Assembly (NCBI RefSeq): GCF_011683915.1
Contig: NZ_JAAQPH010000020.1
Coordinates: 1 to 64,000 of the forward strand
Direction of reading: 5' to 3'
Length of the DNA stretch: 64,000 bases
From: Pelagibius litoralis
Lineage (GTDB): Bacteria > Pseudomonadota > Alphaproteobacteria > Kiloniellales > Kiloniellaceae
This document shows, piece after piece, positions 1 to 8,345 of the stretch (position 1 is its first letter; every line of letters starts with the position of its first letter). The position numbers and the translations under genes are program-made. The notes beneath the pieces were generated by a model. The model saw only the letters and a program-made list of their open reading frames with translations. It had not been told where the DNA came from and did not search any database.

Positions 1-434
1 AGGCAGGCATCCAAGGTCGGAACCGCCCGCATGTAGTGCACGTAGGTCCGGCCGTCGCGCTCCTCCAGCCGGATCGTTTCCATGCTGTCGAAGGACTGGC
101 CGGCAAAGCTACGCGTCAGATAACCCAGCAGTACGCCGCGCTCCGCCTCATTCGGCCGGTTTTCAGGGTTACGCGCCCTCAGTGCCGGGCGGCGGATTTC
201 CCAGCCGGTCTCGGCGGCAACCTCAGCAGCGATCTCCGGCGCCAGATGGCGGCAGACCGATGTCGCCTCCGCAGGACCGACTTCGCGCACGGCCTGTTGG
301 AGATGTTCCATCATCACCTGCCGCAGTTGTTGGATTGCGGCACGCGCCTCGTCCGTGTAGGCGCTCAAATCCTGCGCAACGGCACTGCCGCCCGATATCA
401 GGAAGGCGACTACCAAACAAAGCTTCCTGAGCAT
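1..434 (-). CDS. Tll0287-like (DUF3365) exported protein, 3' end outside window
   Basis: The first 144 residues are visible; the rest lies beyond base 1. The start ATG at 434-432 has AGGAGG six bases upstream, which decides it over an in-frame ATG at 449. An N-terminal signal peptide (hydrophobic residues 4-18, cleavage near SAVAQ-D) implies export. It is followed by a helical stretch and the hallmark run CRHLAPEIA ... GWEIRRPALRARNPENRPNE, typical of the Tll0287-like/DUF3365 sensor domain, which is thought to bind small ligands or haem. Here the cysteine sits in C-R-H rather than CxxCH, so haem attachment is uncertain. Reads towards the left edge with no visible neighbour in its operon. Confidence 0.8.
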   Translation of the reverse strand, partial: MLRKLCLVVAFLISGGSAVAQDLSAYTDEARAAIQQLRQVMMEHLQQAVREVGPAEATSVCRHLAPEIAAEVAAETGWEIRRPALRARNPENRPNEAERGVLLGYLTRSFAGQSFDSMETIRLEERDGRTYVHYMRAVPTLDAC

Positions 435-1258
435 TGCCGCCTCCTGCATCCCGCCCAGCATGCCCGCGGCCACCGAGATTTGTGGAAAAGGTTAACACCC
501 TTTGCTGTTCGAGGCCTTGAGTTGCATCAAAAAGTGTTGCCGTTCCGCAGTAGTATTCTAGCAGCGGCAATGAACGGCCCGGTAGGGATCCAAAACAAGG
601 AGACCGCTATCTGCGCCAACTGCTGATTATTTACGCCCCCTTCATTCTTGGCGTTGCAAAGAGACCACGCACAGCCGATGACACCTGGGTTATTGATCAT
701 CACGAACAAGCCGCTGCATCCGTTTAACTGATTTGCCAATTCAAAGCTGACATCCAACCCTCGATCCCGGACGCCCCTAAGGGTCGACTTGAGCCGCTTG
801 TCGTGGCCCCCGCTGGTCCCGCTCGACCCAACGCGCTCGGCGGCAAGGTTCGGCCAGGAACGGTCGTTCGCTTACAGTCTCTTGTGCTGCAACTCGAGAC
901 CCATTCCAGTCATCTTTCGTCAAACGCTGCGAGTCCGCCCACCTCAACGAGATGGATTCCATCCTTTCCGCGAATTGGTGGTGTAGCTGAGGAAAAGCCC
1001 CTGGCTTGCCCAGTATTCTGTTGTGCTTTTGGGACCGTATGCGCCCGCAGCGATCGGCAGGGGCGGTCATTTCGTCCATGGAATCGTTTCGATGTAGGTC
1101 TCGGTTATGGCAGGCGTTCCCGATTGTCGCGGCGGAGACGCTTGTAACTGGTGCAGTTGATTTTTCAACCGGAGAGATTAACCAAGGAGTCACTTTCACT
1201 ATGTTTATTGCTGCAATCAATGCAATTAAGCAAAACCTAATAAACCAAGGAAGAGAAA
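435..1258. other. gene-poor interval before the chemoreceptor
   Basis: No convincing gene in 824 bases; open frames here lack ribosome sites and recognisable composition. It holds one copy of the dispersed repeat (781-870). The last 60 bases become A-rich and include the AAGGAAGAG ribosome site of the chemoreceptor gene. Confidence 0.6.
781..870 (+). repeat. dispersed intergenic repeat, copy A
   Basis: Near-complete copy. Left block GGGTCGACTTGAGCCGCTTG, middle block CGACCCAACG...CGGCGGCAAGG, right block TTCGGCCAGGAACGGTCGTTCG. The same blocks recur at 18991-19090 and 22111-22209 and in shorter form at 4057, 16581, 17557 and 23481. All copies lie between genes. Confidence 0.8.
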
Positions 1259-2758
1259 ATGTCAGCCAACTGGATGAAAAAGATTAATGCCGGGCGCTCC
1301 GCAGATATAAGCGTCCACAAGCAGATGGTCGATAACATGCCCGTCTGCGTTCTGCTTTGCGATCTAAAGAACTTCACGATCACTTATGCGAACAGCGCTT
1401 CGATCGAGGCTTTGAAGGGCATCCAGCATGCCCTGCCGATCGCGGCGGAGGACATCGTCGGTCAGTCGATCGACGTCTTCCACAAGAACCCGGCGCATCA
1501 GCGTAAGTTGCTCGCCGACCCGAAGAACCTTCCTTACACCACCAAGATCACCATCGCCGGGGAGTGGCTCGATCTCCTGGTAACGCCGCTCTACGACACC
1601 AAGGGCAACTATATGGGCCCGATGCTGACCTGGAGTGTGATTACGGCCCAGGTGAAGAAGGAACGGGAAACCGAGCAGCTGCTCGACATGCTCGACAAGA
1701 TGCCGGTCAATGTGATGCTGGCCGATAAAGACAGCCTGGAAATCACCTATGTGAACAAGACCAGCATCGAGACGCTGAAGCCGCTGCGCCATCTGCTGCC
1801 GGTGGCGCCGGAAGACCTGAAAGGCAGCTGTATCGATGTCTTCCACAAGAACCCGGCCCATCAGCGTGCGCTGCTTGCCGATCCGAGCAATCTGCCGTTC
1901 CAGGCAAACATCGCCTTGGGTGACGAGAAGCTGTCGCTGGAGGTGACGGCCCTGACCGATCCCGACGGCAACTACGTGGCACCGATGCTGACCTGGAATG
2001 TGGTCACCCAAAACCTGCGCATGGCGGAGAACGTGTCGACGGTGGTGACGGCGGTGTCGGCGGCGTCGACCGAGATGCAGAGCTCGGCCAATTCGCTGAC
2101 GTCGACGGCGGACCAGACAAACCATCTCGCCTCGACGGTGGCTTCCGCCTCCGAGGAGCTCAACGCTTCGATCTCGGAGATTTCGCGCCAGATCTCCCAT
2201 TCGACCGAGATCGCCAGATCGGCGGTCGACGCGGCGCAGGAGGCAACCACGATGATCAACGGCCTGGCGACGTCGGCCGAGAGCATCGGCACGGTGGTGA
2301 GCATGATTCAGGACATCGCCGAGCAGACCAACCTGCTGGCGCTCAATGCCACGATCGAGGCGGCGCGGGCGGGCGAGGCCGGCAAGGGCTTCGCGGTGGT
2401 TGCCAGCGAGGTCAAGGCCCTGGCCAATCAGACGGCCAAGGCGACCGAGCAGATCGCTGAGCAGATCGGCCAAGTCCAGGGCGCGACCGGCTCGGCGGTT
2501 TCCGGGATCACCACGATCACCAAGACCATCGAGGAGATCAGCAGCGTCACCACGGCCATTGCCTCGGCCGTGGAAGAGCAGGGCGCCGCGACACAGGAGG
2601 TCAACCAGAACATCTCCGGGGTCTCCGATGCTTCCGGTGAAACCGGGCGGATGTCCAAGGATGTGTTGGAGGCGGCGGCGGAACTCTCCTCCCAGGCCGG
2701 GGCCTTGGAAGGCCATGTCTCGGAGTTCCTGGGCACCATGAACGCAAAAGCAAGCTGA
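1259..2758 (+). CDS. soluble methyl-accepting chemotaxis protein with two PAS-like domains
   Basis: 499 residues with no signal peptide, membrane segment or HAMP domain, so a cytoplasmic receptor. Two tandem PAS-like domains (about 20-140 and 148-258) share the repeated motif [11 protein letters not shown] and the ending APMLTW, showing an internal duplication. A coiled-coil signalling domain follows (about 265-490), with the conserved hairpin tip at about 350-392 ([19 protein letters not shown], then GKGFAVVA) that contacts CheA and CheW. The ligand is unknown; the paired PAS domains suggest a small molecule or cofactor. Start chosen by AAGGAAGAG upstream of ATG 1259. A 14-bp hairpin follows at 2829-2862. 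No other chemotaxis genes are near, so it is an orphan receptor feeding an array encoded elsewhere. Confidence 0.93.
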   Translation: MSANWMKKINAGRSADISVHKQMVDNMPVCVLLCDLKNFTITYANSASIEALKGIQHALPIAAEDIVGQSIDVFHKNPAHQRKLLADPKNLPYTTKITIAGEWLDLLVTPLYDTKGNYMGPMLTWSVITAQVKKERETEQLLDMLDKMPVNVMLADKDSLEITYVNKTSIETLKPLRHLLPVAPEDLKGSCIDVFHKNPAHQRALLADPSNLPFQANIALGDEKLSLEVTALTDPDGNYVAPMLTWNVVTQNLRMAENVSTVVTAVSAASTEMQSSANSLTSTADQTNHLASTVASASEELNASISEISRQISHSTEIARSAVDAAQEATTMINGLATSAESIGTVVSMIQDIAEQTNLLALNATIEAARAGEAGKGFAVVASEVKALANQTAKATEQIAEQIGQVQGATGSAVSGITTITKTIEEISSVTTAIASAVEEQGAATQEVNQNISGVSDASGETGRMSKDVLEAAAELSSQAGALEGHVSEFLGTMNAKAS

Positions 2759-2828
2759 TCGCGCTCACCTTCAATATGGTAAGGCGTGATCGTTTTTGAT
2801 GGCCACACTCGAGAACAATCGCGCTGCA

Positions 2829-2862
2829 AGGGCGGCAAAACCTTAGCGGGTTTTGCCGCCCT
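2829..2862 (+). terminator. hairpin downstream of the chemoreceptor gene
   Basis: A perfect 14-bp stem (AGGGCGGCAAAACC / GGTTTTGCCGCCCT) with a six-base loop, 70 bases after the stop codon at 2758. No strong T-run follows, so termination strength is uncertain. Confidence 0.65.
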
Positions 2863-3089
2863 ACGCGCAAACTTCTGTCGGCAACAGCCGAACCGCGTGC
2901 CGATCTCGGCGCCTGCCCGGTTGGCGACACGATGTCGAGCAGGATAACCGCTAACGGCCAGGAGCGGTCACCCCTCTTATGCTTACCAACGTCCGATTGC
3001 CGAATGAAAAGCGGCCGTTCGGACAACGCCCCTTATGGCGCGATCTCATCTTATTCCGAATATCAGGCCGGCAGGGTATCATCTTCGGC

Positions 3090-3980
3090 ATGATGGTATA
3101 TCAATCTATTCGATCCGGCTTACTTACTGGGTTTCTCAGCGTTCTCTCGACCTGCGCCGCGTTCGCGACTGAAGCTGTCCAATTCAAAGGCGCTAATGAC
3201 CAGACACTGCTGACGGGTTTTCTTTCCGTGCCCACGGGCTCAAACAAGGTACCGGCCGTTGTCTTCCTTCACGGTTGTAGCGGGCTGGGGGGCGCCGGCC
3301 AGATTTACGCCACGTACACTGCGTGGGCTAGATATCTGAACGATGCCGGATATGCCGTCCTTATGATCGACAGTGCTGGTCCACGTGGTTTCCGAGCGAC
3401 TTGCGGCCCGAGCGAAGCGCGGCGGGTCATGTACCGTGAGCGGCCCGGAGACGCCTATGCCGCCCTGGCTTTTCTTCAGTCCTCGTCGCGCATTGATCCT
3501 GCCCGTATCTCCCTGATGGGATGGTCGCAAGGTGGCGGCATCACGCTCTTGACCATCGTCTCCAAGAGTATTGGCCGGCCAATTCCGCCGCCTGCTCACG
3601 ACTTCCGAGCGGCCATTGCCCTGTATCCGAGTGCTTGCAGTGATCGACTTCAGTCCCGGCCATCTACGGATGTCGAGCCTGGCAGCTGGTCGCCGGTTGC
3701 TCCCCTGCTCGTACTGCAAGGAGACGCCGACAATTGGACGAAACCCAGACCATGCATTGTATTCATAGAGGCGGCTCGGAATCGAGGCGAGCCGGTTGAG
3801 ATCATTGTCTATCCCGATGCGGTGCATTCGTTCGACGCACCAGACATGCCTCTTCGAGAAAGACTCGGGGCAACGACTGCGGATGGCGAGGCGCCGCTGG
3901 TCGGCACTAACGAAGCGGCCCGCTCAGACGCCTTTGCACGAGTGCTGAGGTTCCTGAAAGATAACGCCTCAACGAAGTGA
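3090..3980 (+). CDS. exported dienelactone-hydrolase-family alpha/beta hydrolase
   Basis: 296 residues from ATG 3090. An N-terminal signal peptide (LLTGFLSVLSTCAAFA-TEA) predicts a periplasmic enzyme. The fold markers are in order: oxyanion segment FLHGCSGLGG, nucleophile elbow GWSQGG, acid in LQGDADNW and catalytic histidine in DAVHSFD. That is a complete Ser-Asp-His triad of the dienelactone hydrolase group, which cleaves esters or lactones; the substrate cannot be told. The frame is open upstream to 2979, but only the start at 3090 (or 3093) places the signal peptide at the N-terminus; the ribosome site is weak. Isolated gene, with dispersed-repeat fragments on both sides. Confidence 0.85.
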   Translation: MMVYQSIRSGLLTGFLSVLSTCAAFATEAVQFKGANDQTLLTGFLSVPTGSNKVPAVVFLHGCSGLGGAGQIYATYTAWARYLNDAGYAVLMIDSAGPRGFRATCGPSEARRVMYRERPGDAYAALAFLQSSSRIDPARISLMGWSQGGGITLLTIVSKSIGRPIPPPAHDFRAAIALYPSACSDRLQSRPSTDVEPGSWSPVAPLLVLQGDADNWTKPRPCIVFIEAARNRGEPVEIIVYPDAVHSFDAPDMPLRERLGATTADGEAPLVGTNEAARSDAFARVLRFLKDNASTK

Positions 3981-4056
3981 CCGAGCGCCGCAGCTGGACG
4001 AACGGGCTACGATCCGATAGCCGACGTTGAGTGCATGTGCCCCGAATGGCCAAAGA

Positions 4057-4110
4057 GGGTCGACTCAAGCCGTTAGCATGAGTCTCCGAACGGCCAGGAG
4101 CGGTCATTCG
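4057..4110 (+). repeat. dispersed intergenic repeat, short copy B
   Basis: Keeps GGGTCGACTCAAGCCG and AACGGCCAGGAGCGGTCATTCG, but the middle block is deleted. It lies between two converging genes. Confidence 0.7.
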
Positions 4111-4142
4111 TCGGGTTTGCAGCGAATGGCCGATCTGAGCCC

Positions 4143-4553
4143 CTAGCTGACGGTGCCGACACGATCAACTTGGGCAAATTCGATCAAGTCCCAGCGGTTT
4201 CCCCATGGATCCGTCCATACTGCAACACGTCCGTACGGCTCGTCGCGTGGCTCGGTCTCGAAGCGGATTCCCACATCTTGCATGCGTGAGAAATCAGTAT
4301 CGAAATCGGTTGTTTCGAGGAACAGCCAGACCCTACCACCTCCTTGCTCTCCTATCACTGCGCGTTGCCGTTCCCCTACCGCACGAGCAAGCAATATCTC
4401 GGTCTCCCCACCGCGAGGGGCAATCCGAACCCAACGCTTCCCGTTGCCGAGATCAGTGTCTTCACGGCACTCGAAACCAATGCGCAAGAAGAACGCGAGT
4501 GCTTCATCGTAGTTAGGAACAAGTAGAGAAAATAGAGCGAGGCGATTGGGCAT
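4143..4553 (-). CDS. VOC (glyoxalase/bleomycin resistance) family protein
   Basis: 136 residues from the ATG at 4553-4551; the frame is open further upstream, but the domain begins at MPNRLALFSLLVPNYDEAL. It shows one full VOC module: a first beta strand with LVPNYDEALAFFLRIGF, and a last part with AVWTDPWGNRWDLIEF, where the C-terminal Glu/Asp normally binds metal. Such short proteins dimerise to form metal-dependent lyases, dioxygenases or drug-binding proteins; which one cannot be told. No operon partner. Confidence 0.8.
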   Translation of the reverse strand: MPNRLALFSLLVPNYDEALAFFLRIGFECREDTDLGNGKRWVRIAPRGGETEILLARAVGERQRAVIGEQGGGRVWLFLETTDFDTDFSRMQDVGIRFETEPRDEPYGRVAVWTDPWGNRWDLIEFAQVDRVGTVS

Positions 4554-4770
4554 GAAAATACAGTACCGCGGAGTGGTGAGCCGGAAACCTATCACAGCGA
4601 CAAGGAGTAGCAATGCCTGGCTAGTTCCGCACATCGGTCATTCGTGTCGTCTAATCCCAACATCCGCGTTCGGCCATAAACGGTCTGTCGTGGTGGGCGC
4701 AGGAAATGTCCGCTTACGGATCCCTAAGCGCCCGCTCGTCCTACTCGCCTCTTAGCGTCGGTTTTTGCGA

Positions 4771-5103
4771 TTATCCCCTAACTACCAGACGCGAGTCGCA
4801 AAGATCCATCCCGTCACGAACACCGGGCTCAATGCCGTCGAGAAAAACACGGACGCGGATGCCAAGTTTGCGCCATTGGGGAAATGATCGCAACTGCGCT
4901 GGCCGCCTCTTCCTGATCTCTCCTGCGAAGGCCGGACCGAAACGGTTCCACCAGAACCGCACCGTCTCGTGGCAGATATTGATCCCGCGCTCGAAGAGAA
5001 GGTCTTCGACCTGCCTGAGCGACAAGGGATAGCGGACATAAAGCATCACCGAGAGGCGGATGACCTCAGGCGAGTTGTTGAAATAGCGAAAGGGGTTCGG
5101 CAT
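4771..5103 (-). pseudogene. IS6-family transposase, N-terminal fragment
   Basis: From the ATG at 5103 the frame encodes an IS6-type N-terminus: NPFRYFNNSPEVIRLSVMLY, then YPLSLRQVEDLLFERGI, and HETVRFWWNRFGP up to RSFPQWR (about residue 76, base 4875). There the next expected step (WHLDEVFVKING, carrying the first catalytic Asp) is absent and unrelated sequence runs to a stop. The DDE core is missing, so it is inactive. A C-terminal piece of an IS6 transposase lies at 6395-6515 on the same strand, but in the wrong order to be the rest of this copy. Confidence 0.85.
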
Positions 5104-5300
5104 TGCCGGAGACTACGGGACGCCCTGTTTCGGCTCAAGCCGATTTTCTCTGACATCGCCGCGGGAACAGTTTTGATCTCGGCCGGTTTGGCGTCAATCG
5201 GCATTGGAAAGACTTTCTTTACGGAAGGATTGTACCCTATCAGGGCTGGTGATTCTGTATCTTATCAGGGTCGGCGATTCTATTGCGATTGAGTGAACCG

Positions 5301-6374
5301 ATGTCTGGCTGGAGCCTCTGTATCGCAACACGATGCCGCTACACCGTCGGCGGTATTTTGTTTGGCGTGACGTTTCCGATTGGGACATGGATATTCCAAT
5401 CCATTCTCAACCAGCAGATGCTGTCATTTGATAGCATCCTGGCGATGCATCGGAGCAATCCAGTTAACTTCGTTGTCGATTTGGCCCCCTTCGTTCTCGG
5501 TGCCATGGGGTACTTCATCGGTTTCAAGCAGGCGGCACTGGAACACCTTACCCATTCTCTTCAAGACGAAATCACACAGCAGACTCAGGAACTGAGGCTC
5601 GCCAACGATGCAAAATCACAATTCCTGGCGAATATGAGCCACGAGCTGCGCTCGCCACTTAACGCGATTCTTGGGTTTTCAGAGATTATAAAGGATCATA
5701 CTTTCGGGAAAGATGCCCCGGACCGCTATAAGGAATATGCTAACGACATTCACCAAAGCGGTAGCCACTTGCTCGCTTTGATCAACGATATCCTAGATCT
5801 TGCGAAGATCGAGGCAGGAAAGATCGAGCTGGAGCCCGAGCTCCTTGAAGTCGAATCACTTCTTGAAATCTGCAAGAGGATGTTCGGTACACGAGCGACA
5901 AAGCTTGATTTGGCTCTCGATCTTCAAGTCTGTACTCAAACCCCTCTTCTCTATGCCGACAATCGCGCAGTAAGACAGATCATTTTCAACCTCCTATCCA
6001 ACGCACTAAAGTTCACACCGGAGGGTGGCAAGATTTCGATTCGGGCGCGGCGGGTGCCGGACGGTGGCGTAGAGATCGTCATCCAGGACACTGGAATCGG
6101 CATCCCGGCAGATCAACTTCATAAAGTGTTGGAACCTTTCGAGCAGATCGACAACAGGTATGGAAGCTTGGCGGATGGCACCGGCCTGGGTATGGCTCTG
6201 GTGTGGGAGCTCGTCAAGGCGCACGGTGGAACAGCCGCGATTGAGAGCGAAGAGGCGGTTGGCACAACCGTGACGATCGTGTTTCCGCCAATGCCAGACT
6301 CATCAGTTTCCCAGCAAGCAGGCAATCGGGCGGTCTCCACGGCACTGTCAGACAAACCTGAATTGGCCTGCTAA
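5301..6374 (+). CDS. membrane-bound sensor histidine kinase
   Basis: 357 residues from ATG 5301; a TTG 18 bases upstream is also in frame. Two membrane segments (about 14-35 and 56-76) enclose a short periplasmic loop, followed by a coiled coil. The HisKA motif NMSHELRSPLN has its phosphoacceptor near His114. The HATPase domain has the N box NLLSNALKFTPEGG, G1 DTGIGIP, F box FEQID and G2 GTGLGMAL. There is no receiver domain and no response regulator beside it, so it is an orphan kinase. It sits between two decayed IS6 fragments, suggesting it was carried or rearranged with them. The stimulus is unknown. Confidence 0.9.
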   Translation: MSGWSLCIATRCRYTVGGILFGVTFPIGTWIFQSILNQQMLSFDSILAMHRSNPVNFVVDLAPFVLGAMGYFIGFKQAALEHLTHSLQDEITQQTQELRLANDAKSQFLANMSHELRSPLNAILGFSEIIKDHTFGKDAPDRYKEYANDIHQSGSHLLALINDILDLAKIEAGKIELEPELLEVESLLEICKRMFGTRATKLDLALDLQVCTQTPLLYADNRAVRQIIFNLLSNALKFTPEGGKISIRARRVPDGGVEIVIQDTGIGIPADQLHKVLEPFEQIDNRYGSLADGTGLGMALVWELVKAHGGTAAIESEEAVGTTVTIVFPPMPDSSVSQQAGNRAVSTALSDKPELAC

Positions 6375-6394
6375 TGGGTGCCGGGCTGAGGCGA

Positions 6395-6515
6395 TCAGAT
6401 TACCAACTGACGCCACTCGGCCAGGGCGGCGGAGCGTTTCTGCTTGAACATGTCGCGGCAACTAAAGTACCGGTCCCGATTGAAATGATTGTGTATCGAG
6501 GCGTGAACGGTGGCT
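6395..6515 (-). pseudogene. IS6-family transposase, C-terminal fragment
   Basis: The minus strand reads ATVHASIHNHFNRDRYFSCR, then FKQKRSAALAEWRQLVI and a TGA stop at 6397-6395. This is the recognisable C-terminus of IS6-type transposases, where similar ...HNHFN...R...K..RSAALAEWR endings occur. A stop codon lies a few codons upstream in the same frame, so nothing more of the protein remains. It has decayed and been detached from the N-terminal scrap at 4875-5103. Confidence 0.75.
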
Positions 6516-6664
6516 GTCCGTCGTCAGGGATTTTGGGCCATTTGCGGCGGTCTCCTCAGTGACCGGGTCGAGCGGTTCGCAAGCATTGGTTCGTTGCTTG
6601 CGAAAGGTTGGGTTACATCTTCGCGTTTCGGCACTTACGCGACGCGGGGGCTCGCAGGAGAGTG

Positions 6665-7285
6665 TCACGCCGATGCCCCGCCTATTGAAGATGTAAGTCC
6701 AATGTCCCACGGTGCCTCGTCATCGTATAGATCTGCATCAGCCAGGACCGAGAAGTGCGCATGCCTTGTATGAGGATTGCTCCCGAAATACGGGCGCCAT
6801 GTCCAGGGTGGCTGCCCTTCATATTCGTATGAACTGCAGATCTCGCGATTGTAGATGATGTACTTGATGCGCGGATCTCTCGATCCGGCGATTGCTCGTG
6901 TCAGCACCTGCATATCGCACCCGGATGCCGGATCGTGTGTCAGATCGAGCGCGGCGACAACTCCGATGCCGTCATCGATGATGTTCGGGCAATGATCTGA
7001 GGGGCCAGGGCAATGCGCCTCGTCTCCAATCGTGCCGTCACTGGTCTTGTTACGGCTGGGATATGCCGCATCCACCTGATCCCGCAGCACAAGCAGCGCA
7101 TTGGCGACACGCCAGTCAGTCAGAGTTTTCGGATCGGGAAATTGATCGCCCCGCGGGTCGCTTTCGAACGTTTCATTGAAGGCGTCGACATCGTCCATAC
7201 GACCGGCTTCGGCAAACTCCGATGCGACTGGTTCCAAGGCATCCTGATGGCCCGAGAATGGCGTTTTTTTGGTCTTTGAAATCAT
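6665..7285 (-). CDS. M15-like (D-Ala-D-Ala peptidase fold) hypothetical protein
   Basis: 206 residues; start ATG 7285-7283 with GGAGG seven bases upstream. The C-terminal half has the pattern of phage-type peptidases of the Hedgehog/M15 fold: SDHCPNIIDDGIGVVAALDL and HDPASGCD, then SRDPRIKYIIYNREI, then PWTWRPYFG and NPHTRHAHFSV. The spaced His and Asp residues (H in SDH, D in ALDLTHD, the HxxHxHxSV end) fit a zinc site. Family relatives act on peptidoglycan cross-links, often as endolysins. There is no signal peptide and no phage genes around, so it may be a stranded phage or defence gene. The function is inferred. Confidence 0.6.
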   Translation of the reverse strand: MISKTKKTPFSGHQDALEPVASEFAEAGRMDDVDAFNETFESDPRGDQFPDPKTLTDWRVANALLVLRDQVDAAYPSRNKTSDGTIGDEAHCPGPSDHCPNIIDDGIGVVAALDLTHDPASGCDMQVLTRAIAGSRDPRIKYIIYNREICSSYEYEGQPPWTWRPYFGSNPHTRHAHFSVLADADLYDDEAPWDIGLTSSIGGASA

Positions 7286-7400
7286 GTCAGTGCCTCCGGT
7301 TGTTTACCCCTTACAGAAGAAAGTCCGAACCGGCTCGTTGCCGCGTTGCGGACCGGCCTTTACTGGGTGTATCGGCTGTCGCCCTGGCCGATATGCTGCT

Positions 7401-8240
7401 CTATTGCCTGGGCCGATCGCGTGGATCAAGGAAGACCAGACCGAACAGCCGCCCCTTCACCATCCACGACACGCCGAACGCCCAGAGCGCGGCGGCCTCA
7501 ACCCAAAATGTGGCGTTGTATTCGGTCCACCACGCCCAAGGCATGTCCGTGATGGCAGAGTTAAGGGCGTTGGCGGCCATGGCGAGCATGGCAACAACGA
7601 TGACCACACCGGAGCTGATATAGAGTCTGTTGCGGGCTTTCTTCACCGGGGTCAGTTCTCCATCTTCGGTGACATGCTCATCTTCGATGACGCGCGTGAA
7701 GACAAAGAAAGTGTAGAAAGCCAGAAACGAGAACAGCAACGCCGCGCTCGTGAAATGGAGGGCATCGGCATAGGGGAAAAGCTGAAAGAACTGCCCGAAA
7801 TCCTCAGCCGGAGAGACCGATACCGCATCAGAAGCCGAGGCTGCTTTAAGATCCGCCAGGATCCTGCCGGAAAAGTCCAGTTCCTCACAACCGCGCCCGG
7901 TGGTCGGAAACAGAGCGATGCCGAAGGCGGAGAATCCGGCGAAAGTGGCAAGTCTGCTCTCTCGCCGGCTCTCGCCGCGATAGGCCACGAGGAATGTGCC
8001 AATGAAAACCAGTGCCGAAACCAGAACGTCGCCAAAGAGTTTTGAATAATAAAAATGGCTGATGGAATCGTAAAAACAGGTGCCGGTCACAACCCCAATG
8101 AGCATGGCAATTGGCAATCCAAGGGCAACGCTTCCCACAACGAACGCCAGGAACTGCTGATCCAGAACGTATCGCTGGTCACTTGCGTAGTTATAGTCCG
8201 GATCCGGCTGAAAGCGCCCCGCACCCGTTTCAAACAGCAT
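7401..8240 (-). CDS. multi-spanning integral membrane protein of unknown function
   Basis: 279 residues from the ATG at 8240-8238, with AAAGGGG upstream. About six hydrophobic helices are seen: around 31-52, 68-88, 97-112, 160-185, 212-232 and 245-270. Conserved-looking signatures are ISHFYYSKLFGD before helix 2, a cysteine-containing loop (GRGCEELDF) and a C-terminal KGRLFG. This resembles a group of uncharacterised bacterial membrane proteins with HFYYT...GDVFVG motifs and is distantly like DUF998. No function can be assigned. Same strand as the M15-like gene, 115 bases upstream of its start. Confidence 0.7.
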   Translation of the reverse strand: MLFETGAGRFQPDPDYNYASDQRYVLDQQFLAFVVGSVALGLPIAMLIGVVTGTCFYDSISHFYYSKLFGDVLVSALVFIGTFLVAYRGESRRESRLATFAGFSAFGIALFPTTGRGCEELDFSGRILADLKAASASDAVSVSPAEDFGQFFQLFPYADALHFTSAALLFSFLAFYTFFVFTRVIEDEHVTEDGELTPVKKARNRLYISSGVVIVVAMLAMAANALNSAITDMPWAWWTEYNATFWVEAAALWAFGVSWMVKGRLFGLVFLDPRDRPRQ

Positions 8241-8345
8241 GAAGCCCCTTTCGCAAGACGGTCATCGAGCCTTGGCCATAGGTTAACCTGGCAAAGGCAT
8301 CTGAAAGCGCCCTTGCCGGGCGACCCATCGCTTCACATCCAGACA

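Noticed and set aside
1364-2716. 450-codon frame antisense to the chemoreceptor
   Set aside because: Arg/His/Gly-rich mirror of a GC-rich gene; the sense protein is clear.
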